From Patellaria atrata CBS 101060 (lineage: Eukaryota > Ascomycota > Dothideomycetes > Patellariales > Patellariaceae): a DNA stretch of 64,000 nucleotides. The stretch spans positions 277,344 to 341,343 of the forward strand of contig MU006099.1 of the NCBI GenBank assembly GCA_010093705.1, given 5' to 3'. Shown in pieces: positions 57,948 to 64,000 of the stretch. Each line of letters opens with the position of its first letter. The stretch's first letter is position 1. The notes beneath the pieces were generated by a model. It was not told the origin of the DNA. It made no database searches and saw only the letters and a program-made list of their open reading frames with translations. The position numbers and the translations under genes are program-made.

Positions 57948-60900
57948 CTAATAGACTTCCAAAACATATCTCCCATCATCCTTCAACTGTTCGATTGCCC
58001 TCCTGCTATCCATCTTCTTCCCTGCACTCTTCGCCTCGAGCTCTAATGCCTCCTGTAACACTTCCGTCACGTCTGGAACTGGCCACGTAGGGCCGCACAG
58101 ATAGAAGCTGCCTTCCTCCTTCAGATAAGCTTGACGAATCTCGTCCATCGTTTGTCTCATTCTATCCTGAATGTAAATTTTCTGCGGCTGGTCTCTGCTG
58201 AAAGCGCGACCTAGGAGAGTGATTATGCCAGCATCTTGATACGCTTCCCATTCCTCGCCGTACAGATATTCTTCGCGTTGATGGCGGGAGCCCATGTAGA
58301 GTAGTACGGCGCCAATCTTCTCTCCGCGCTGTTTCTGGAGAGCACGCTCTTGGACGAAGGCGCGGAAGGGTGCCAGACCTGTACCAAGACCAGCCATGAT
58401 AATTGGGGCAGTAGCCTTAGGGGGAAGTTTCATGACTGACGGTTTGACGGAGACCGTAACGGAGGTGCCCACGGGCAAGCTATTAAGGTAACGGGTAGCT
58501 TGACCAAAGCGATCGCGGCCCTTGGAGTCAACCCAGTTGACTGTGACGATGAGAAGGGAGACTGAGTTAGGCGTGACCCTTTGAGAAGATGCGATGGAGT
58601 ATTCACGTCTCTTCATAGGGGACACTATGCGGACAATATCGTGAAAGGAGGGATGGGCGGAAGAAAACTCGAGTAAAACGTCCGCGAAGGTGATAGTATC
58701 CACTTCAGCGCGACGTTTGAATTCGGTCGCGCCATCTGCGCTGCAGAGAGTCAAGAGATCTTGTTTCTCCTTGGGATCACTTGCAAACTCTGCTAGTGCT
58801 TCGTAGAAGCGTTTAGGCGGTCTTCCAAAGATATCCACGTTCTGCAGAAGTGCTTGGTAAACGGTGCGGTTCTCAAGAATGCCGGGGTCTTCTCGAGTCG
58901 GTACTTCGACAATCTCATCGGGATTGAGACCATACCACTTGATGAACTCTTCAATTTCGGTTCTGTCGTTCTCTGCATGAATGCCAAGCGCTTCGCCAAT
59001 GGCGTATGTTAGACCCGAGTCACCAAGGTCAAACTCAATGTGGAAGATATTCCGATCATATGTGAGTGGAGTAAGACGGCGATGTTCCTTGACATGGGCT
59101 ACAAATGTTTTGATACCAAGATCTGGTCTAAGCGATGTTTCAGTACCATAAGCTTCCTTGAACGCAATTCCTTTGGCAGCAATGACCCAATTCTTGAGTA
59201 GAGTCGGTGGCTCGGACTCCATTTTATCAAATGGAGAAAAGCTGTTGATATGGATATCCGTCGGTAGAACAGTTGTTTCACCTTCGCCATCAACGGCTGC
59301 CCAGGACTCTAGAGTAGTGACGTGGCGCAAAGTTTGGTCTAATTCACCAACTAGACTGTTGAGGGAGTCCTTGCTGACGTTGGTGGTAGCAATTTTATCC
59401 AACGCGGTACTGAGCAGATCGGCCCTTGCAATTTTAAGGAAACAAAGTTGAGCCAAAGAATTTCCAAGCATCTCATCTTCAGCCACTTTGGATGACGCGG
59501 AAGGATCCAAAAGGAATAATTGGATTTCCTGCGACAACAACGCTTTTCTCACACTTGGTGGCAGTTTTTTCTCTAAATCCTCATCCTTAACTCCAGGAAG
59601 TCGAACTATGAGTGAGCTTCTGAACTTCAAAATCTTAAGGATATCGAATTCTCCAAAGAGCTTTTGTTCACCAACAAATGTTACATCTGCTTGTTCAACT
59701 GGATAGGGAGCTTCAATGGACTTACTAGACGTCCGAATATCCGTCCGAATGATACCACCTTGAACGAGGTTATCATGGCCTGAACGAAGGGAGACATTCG
59801 TTGCCGACATCCCCGCTAGGATTTGGCCAAGTATAAAAGGTGCTTGGATGGATTGTTCATTGTCCAGATCCCAGAACGTATATTGCTTAATTGTGGGATC
59901 CAAGATTTCAGAACATGAACATGATTCTGCTGTTGCAGTGATCTTGGAAATCACTTCGCTAATGTTGCTTGGAGTCCATACTTGCTCACGAGCGTACTTC
60001 AGATCGAGAATAGAAGAGATACCCGCTAAGCTAGGAGCAAAATTCACGGCCGCAAGGACGTCGCTGTATAATCGAGAATGCTGGGTATCGTCCACCACCG
60101 TTACATTATCGAGCACTTGTCCTAAAACGCCGATTGTCTTTACTGATTTCGGCAGGACCGCTAGAAATTCTTCTTCGACGAAGGGGCGGTATAGACGAAC
60201 ATTAACCACACCCACTTTTTGGTCCTTCTTCGCAAGATAGGAAATAACCTGCGCTGAGATGGTTGCCTCAACGCTACCAAATACAACAAGTACGGATTCA
60301 GCGTTGGTATGCCCATGATACTCAAAAGCTTTGTAATCAGTACCAAGTTCGTCATTGAAAACTTGCAGGAGGCGAATAACGCGACCTTCCTGATCCGAAC
60401 CTTTGTTATCTGAACCGGATAACTGCTTCAGGATCGTGTTATAGTTGTTGCTCAAGCCTGATTGATCTAAGACATCCACAACCCTTGTTGTTTCTCTTCC
60501 TACGTGAACTCCATCGAAGATATGAATTGTGGGAAGAATGCTCGCCACGAGCGTGGATAGGAGGGATATGTGCTGGGCTTCGTAGATGGACGCGCTTGAG
60601 ATTAATCCAAGACCTAGATCATCTGCAATAGAGAAGGCGGAAACATAATCTGTGACTAAGCCTGACGATGAAGCAGGTGAATAGTCCACTGCGGCAATGT
60701 GCGTTACGAGGGGATTAGACACGGCGTAAAGGAGAGATAGCTGATCAAGAGCACCTCGGAGGTAGTGTAAGCTCGAAGAGGATGCAACAATAGCTTGAGG
60801 GATATGCCTCTTTTTGACATCAAAATCCTCAGAAAAGATATATCCTAACGCAATTGAACCAGCTCCTGCGCGCGTCTCCAAAGATGAGACCCCAGTGCTG

Positions 60901-61172
60901 TACCCAAAAGCATTCTTTTCACTCCCTGACCTCCATTTCGTTAACGAAGCGTCTAAACCAAAAGTTTCCGGGGAATATGCGAAGACTTTATCAGATAACG
61001 TGTATGCGACTTGTTGGACAAGTGTCTGTGCCGTAAGATAGGTTGGTCCTCCAATTGAAGATAGAGGGAGTTCTTGTCCGAAAGGTAGGCTAGAGGCCGT
61101 TTGAGAAATCAAAGGTTCTTGCTTCGGTTGCTGTCCAGCGGAACCCCCAGATTGATGTTGCTGCGAATGCAT
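57948..61172 (-). CDS. MET10: Sulfite reductase [NADPH] flavoprotein component
   Basis: The uninterrupted frame gives 1074 residues. MET10 takes electrons from NADPH through FAD and passes them to the MET5 hemoprotein, which reduces sulfite to sulfide in the cytosol for cysteine and methionine synthesis. The N-terminal half is the pyruvate-ferredoxin-reductase-like region of this family (FGYSTGVSSLETRAGAGSIA, HIFDGVHVGRE, SVLVVFGSVEATISAQVISY). The FAD-binding part includes LTYAIGEALGIHAEND and RREYSIASSQ. The NADPH-binding part has APIIMAGLGTGLAPFRAFVQ, LLYMGSRHQREEYLY and FYLCGPTWPVPDV. The end GRYVLEVY is the usual C-terminus. As in yeast MET10, no complete flavodoxin (FMN) domain with its own motif is evident. 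The start is the first ATG, followed by a short Gln-rich leader. Confidence 0.95.
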   Translation of the reverse strand: MHSQQHQSGGSAGQQPKQEPLISQTASSLPFGQELPLSSIGGPTYLTAQTLVQQVAYTLSDKVFAYSPETFGLDASLTKWRSGSEKNAFGYSTGVSSLETRAGAGSIALGYIFSEDFDVKKRHIPQAIVASSSSLHYLRGALDQLSLLYAVSNPLVTHIAAVDYSPASSSGLVTDYVSAFSIADDLGLGLISSASIYEAQHISLLSTLVASILPTIHIFDGVHVGRETTRVVDVLDQSGLSNNYNTILKQLSGSDNKGSDQEGRVIRLLQVFNDELGTDYKAFEYHGHTNAESVLVVFGSVEATISAQVISYLAKKDQKVGVVNVRLYRPFVEEEFLAVLPKSVKTIGVLGQVLDNVTVVDDTQHSRLYSDVLAAVNFAPSLAGISSILDLKYAREQVWTPSNISEVISKITATAESCSCSEILDPTIKQYTFWDLDNEQSIQAPFILGQILAGMSATNVSLRSGHDNLVQGGIIRTDIRTSSKSIEAPYPVEQADVTFVGEQKLFGEFDILKILKFRSSLIVRLPGVKDEDLEKKLPPSVRKALLSQEIQLFLLDPSASSKVAEDEMLGNSLAQLCFLKIARADLLSTALDKIATTNVSKDSLNSLVGELDQTLRHVTTLESWAAVDGEGETTVLPTDIHINSFSPFDKMESEPPTLLKNWVIAAKGIAFKEAYGTETSLRPDLGIKTFVAHVKEHRRLTPLTYDRNIFHIEFDLGDSGLTYAIGEALGIHAENDRTEIEEFIKWYGLNPDEIVEVPTREDPGILENRTVYQALLQNVDIFGRPPKRFYEALAEFASDPKEKQDLLTLCSADGATEFKRRAEVDTITFADVLLEFSSAHPSFHDIVRIVSPMKRREYSIASSQRVTPNSVSLLIVTVNWVDSKGRDRFGQATRYLNSLPVGTSVTVSVKPSVMKLPPKATAPIIMAGLGTGLAPFRAFVQERALQKQRGEKIGAVLLYMGSRHQREEYLYGEEWEAYQDAGIITLLGRAFSRDQPQKIYIQDRMRQTMDEIRQAYLKEEGSFYLCGPTWPVPDVTEVLQEALELEAKSAGKKMDSRRAIEQLKDDGRYVLEVY

Positions 61173-61732
61173 CTTCCTTCAGAGAAAGGTGATACCACGG
61201 TTCCCAGGATCAGACGACTAAGGTTGGTACCCAGAAGATGATGCGCAAAATGAAGCAGTCTCACGACTTGGGAGTGTTGTAGAGGAAGTAAGTTGTTGAG
61301 GCAGCAGAAAAAAAAAGTTACCCTACCTGACAGATAAAAAGCTGTCTTCGGGAAAGAATGCGGCGAAGGTGGGTGAGATCCAGACAAGGGCTCTGAGCAA
61401 TCAGAATGAATCAATTGGCCCCGGAAGAGGGAAGGGAGATGTGTAAAAGCTGTCATTATTCTAATTATGTACAAGTGCTACTGTATGTGGGAAGTCTACG
61501 ACTCTTCGCGTCCCAAAAAGTAATCTAGACGATCACGCAATTTGAAGTCAAAAGGTCCCACTGCGACCCTTTCGGCAATAGGTTTCTCCGTAGTCCCCGT
61601 ACCCCACCGTAGCCCAGTTCCCCATAACCTTACAGAATACAACACCCACTGCTATCTCGTCCTTTTATACACTCCAGACGAAAAAGGACTCTCTCACCCG
61701 CATATTGTCTCCCTAATCTTGATTGTAAATTG
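61173..61732. other. MET10 promoter and spacer
   Basis: This 560-bp region lies upstream of MET10 and ends at the stop codon of the P-loop pseudogene. It should hold the MET10 promoter. No Met4/Cys3-type CACGTG site was noticed. Confidence 0.4.
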
Positions 61733-63484
61733 CTATGGCTTTGAGAGATTGAAAATGCGCGTATGCGGTTTCTTCGACGCTGGCGGGCTTTTACCCCCAT
61801 CACTGCTTTGACGAGCACGGGTCATGAAGCTGATATAGTTCATGTTCATATCCACCACCTTACCGTCTTCTACTGCAATTTCGCCTTTGGAGCAAATAGA
61901 AATGATTCACCTGGATTTAGATCCACCATTTCTTCCCATACGTTCTTGATGTCCTCATCAGATAGCTTGGATAGCCGGGAAATGGCACCCAGATGTGATC
62001 GGAATATGTTGAACCAGTCTGGTGACGCAATCCTATGAATCAAAGCAATATTACAGAGCTCGAGTAGTTTGGTCGAAATCGTGAGTTCCTAGGCTGCTAC
62101 GATAATACGAGTGGCTACGTGCCTTTGCTCCCGCACTAATGTCAAAAGGTCGTTTGTAAACCGCTCTGCGGAAGGCTCCGCGAGTATGAACTACGGGATA
62201 ATCAATATAAGCCGCCTTGAATCGGAGGAAACCCTACCTTGTGCGCTTCATCTAGTGCGACTACAATATCTTTTCTCTCGGCTACCGATGGTTCATGTTT
62301 GACAAACATGGCTAAAGAGATGTCAAATAAATCGTATGCGGTCGCTGGATCGACGAAAGGATCCGTAGGATTGACATGACTAATTCCCTTGGATTTCCCG
62401 ACAAGTTACTCGCCTTCAGTCCGAACATTGACGTATCGATGAAGGCCTCGAGGAGGGGAGGGAAAACCTCTGCAACAGATGCATCTTCTGGCTCTCATTC
62501 AGCCCTGCATCTTTCACCGGTTTCTTGAAATCGTTCCAGTTAATCCCGTAACTTCCTGGTTCTTGTGCAGCGATGCCCATTTTCCGAAGCATATTATCGC
62601 GTATCTATTTCAAAGTTATTACATATATGAGCTGGTCAAGTTCACGAAAAAGCTACGGATTACCTACTGATGCGTATAACGGCTGATGACCGTCACTGGA
62701 ATGAAATCCCATGAATTGTTTGATTCGGCCTCCATCCAACTGGCTCTGGCTGAATTTCAGTTTCTCTATTGTTACGGAACCCGAACCCGGTAATTTTGAG
62801 TATCTCTCTCGCATAGCTAAGAGATTCCTTTCGCTCGCAAAAACTTTGATTTTAATACTCAATGAGCAGAGATGCGCTACCTTGCAAATGGAACCGGACG
62901 AGTTCATGTCGTAATAGAAGACTATTCCACACAGAGGGTTTGGCAAATTGATCACCTCACTGTGGGTGTACAGATAATTCTCTAGCATACAAGCAAGTGC
63001 ATAACTCTTGCCACTACCTTGCAGCCCACAAATGAAAGCCGACCATGGAGTATCTGTATTCAGGAACACCGCTTCCGGGTTATCATAATCGCCAGGTAAA
63101 AGACGCTTTGACGTCTTAGGAGCTTCGTAACCAAGCAGACCGTATTGCTTATAGCCTGTAAAATTTTGACTATTGCTGGGTTTCGTTACCTGTGCACTAC
63201 TAGGAGTAGGAGCGAAAGGAGGTTTTGGTGCGGCATTACTGAAGACTGCTGGCGGTGGTTTGGAGGGCTTAGGGCCAAAATAATAAATGAACGGTGGAGG
63301 CTGTTGTGTCTCACCCCCGGGTGTCTGGCGTTTCGATCTCAGAGGCTGATTCCTCGCTGGTTATAGAATTACTGGTGTTGCTTGCAGAATATTCCGGAAC
63401 CTTGTATCCTCTCGAACGTGGACGCTTGACCGAATTGTTACTTTCCTGAACGCTTTTTCGAGGCCGGTTACTTCGTCGATCCAT
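61733..63484 (-). pseudogene. Decayed P-loop ATPase gene of a fungal multi-copy family
   Basis: The relic starts at an ATG at 63484 (MDRRSNRPRKSVQESNNSVK, then GYKVPEYSASNTSNS). An intron near 63250-63320 (GGGTGAGAC...CTTCAG) joins it to NAAPKPPFAPTP. A Walker A follows in PWSAFICGLQGSGKSYALAC, then NPLCGIVFYYD. After another likely intron comes NWNDFKKPVKDAG. Further on are a Walker B (KDIVVALDEAHK), EQRHVATRIIVA and a tail ending THTRIFNLSKP-like at 61733. It is broken: the frame shifts near QKMHLLQR and again before NPTDPFVDP, a TAG at about 62089-62091 replaces the glutamine expected in an ATQEP-like motif, and one more shift lies near FAPK. At least four lesions mean it cannot make the full protein. 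Its cellular role is unknown to me. Confidence 0.7.
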
Positions 63485-64000
63485 CTTCTCGTCAAGGTTT
63501 TCGGCCGAAGATCGTCTTCAATCTTTTCCAAAACAGTGTACGAGAAAATAGGGCAATTGCTGATTGCCGCCACGTGGTCCGCAGAATAAATGGCATACCA
63601 AAATACTCTCGCCTCACCAAAATCAATACCTCCTAGAAAAGTCACCAAGTTTAACGCAAAATATCTCCACCAGAAAAATGTAGGAAAAATGTAATTCTGT
63701 AATAAAATTTGTATCAGAGTATAGAGCGAAAGATGCTCTAAGTATATAAATGATTTTTAATTTAAAAAGAGTTGTTATATCTATTGTTATAACTCGTTTA
63801 AGTGGACGGATTTTAGGTGTGCCATTTAATCTGCCGATCACGTGGCCGCCTGTTTCACTTCTACTCCTTGTGTTACTTCCATTCTACATTCCGTTGGCCA
63901 AGAACCTTCTACAAGCCGCTCTACTCGATTTGGTGGAATATATGATGTCCTAACAGAGCGGAGTTTCAAGCTGTGCGTATGAACAACTTACCAAATCAGC
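63485..64000. other. Right edge, former promoter of the P-loop pseudogene
   Basis: This is AT-rich sequence with short frames only. No gene is supported before the window ends. Confidence 0.4.

Noticed and set aside
1-64000. CRISPR array, phage or bacterial operon features
   Set aside because: The content is eukaryotic throughout. The only regular array (54 bp, 43300-43683) has no repeat-spacer structure.

Overview
The window looks like a filamentous ascomycete (Pezizomycotina) chromosome segment. The genes are eukaryotic and carry short introns of about 45-80 bp with GT-AG ends and CTAAC/CTAAT-like branch points. The recognisable families are typical of such fungi: a copper-fist regulator, a fungal rhodopsin-domain membrane protein, a fungal REC114, an RSC9 with ARID, and an OrsD-type zinc-finger regulator. 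I see no evidence that places the species more precisely.

Layout. 1-10 kb: the tail of a membrane-anchored protein, DPH2 (diphthamide synthesis), a large F-box/zinc-ribbon protein, then a divergent pair made of a zinc-finger transcription factor and a short-chain dehydrogenase. 10.3-14.2 kb: a graveyard with two solo LTRs that still have target-site duplications, one related degraded LTR copy, and a dead GIT1-like glycerophosphodiester/phosphate transporter gene. 14.5-21.2 kb: a small unknown gene and a 1633-residue ankyrin/RCC1/BTB protein (IBTK-like). 21.2-25.9 kb: a long stretch with no gene I can support. 25.9-27.7 kb: a copper-fist transcription factor. 30-35.3 kb: REC114 and RSC9, divergently arranged. 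35.6-37.1 kb: an eight-exon rhodopsin-domain membrane protein. 38-42.1 kb: a GRE2-like reductase, then BCKDHA and COQ5, two mitochondrial enzymes sharing a 251-bp divergent promoter. 42.2-43.7 kb: an unresolved gene and a 54-bp tandem repeat array. 43.75-51.2 kb: a CrpA-like copper-exporting ATPase with a long cysteine-rich N-terminus, divergent from RAD4/XPC. 51.2-57.0 kb: a mobile-element zone with two tRNA-like (SINE-like) repeats and a 2173-bp Fot/pogo-type DNA transposon with both ends and a TA duplication. 57.0-61.2 kb: a small secreted cysteine protein, then MET10 (sulfite reductase flavoprotein). 61.7-63.5 kb: a decayed P-loop ATPase gene.

How the genes fit together. Most are housekeeping and unrelated: translation-factor modification, DNA repair, meiotic recombination, chromatin remodelling, sulfur assimilation, ubiquinone synthesis and branched-chain amino acid breakdown. 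The one functional theme is copper: a copper-fist regulator and a copper-export ATPase lie about 18 kb apart. Both genes contain a rare GC-AG intron inside the region encoding cysteine-rich metal-binding sequence. The ATPase promoter also holds two matches to the Ace1-type metal-response consensus. I did not find a clearly new multi-gene system. The best leads are the copper GC-AG introns, the SINE-like repeat pair, the secreted protein beside the transposon, and the unresolved gene next to the 54-bp array.
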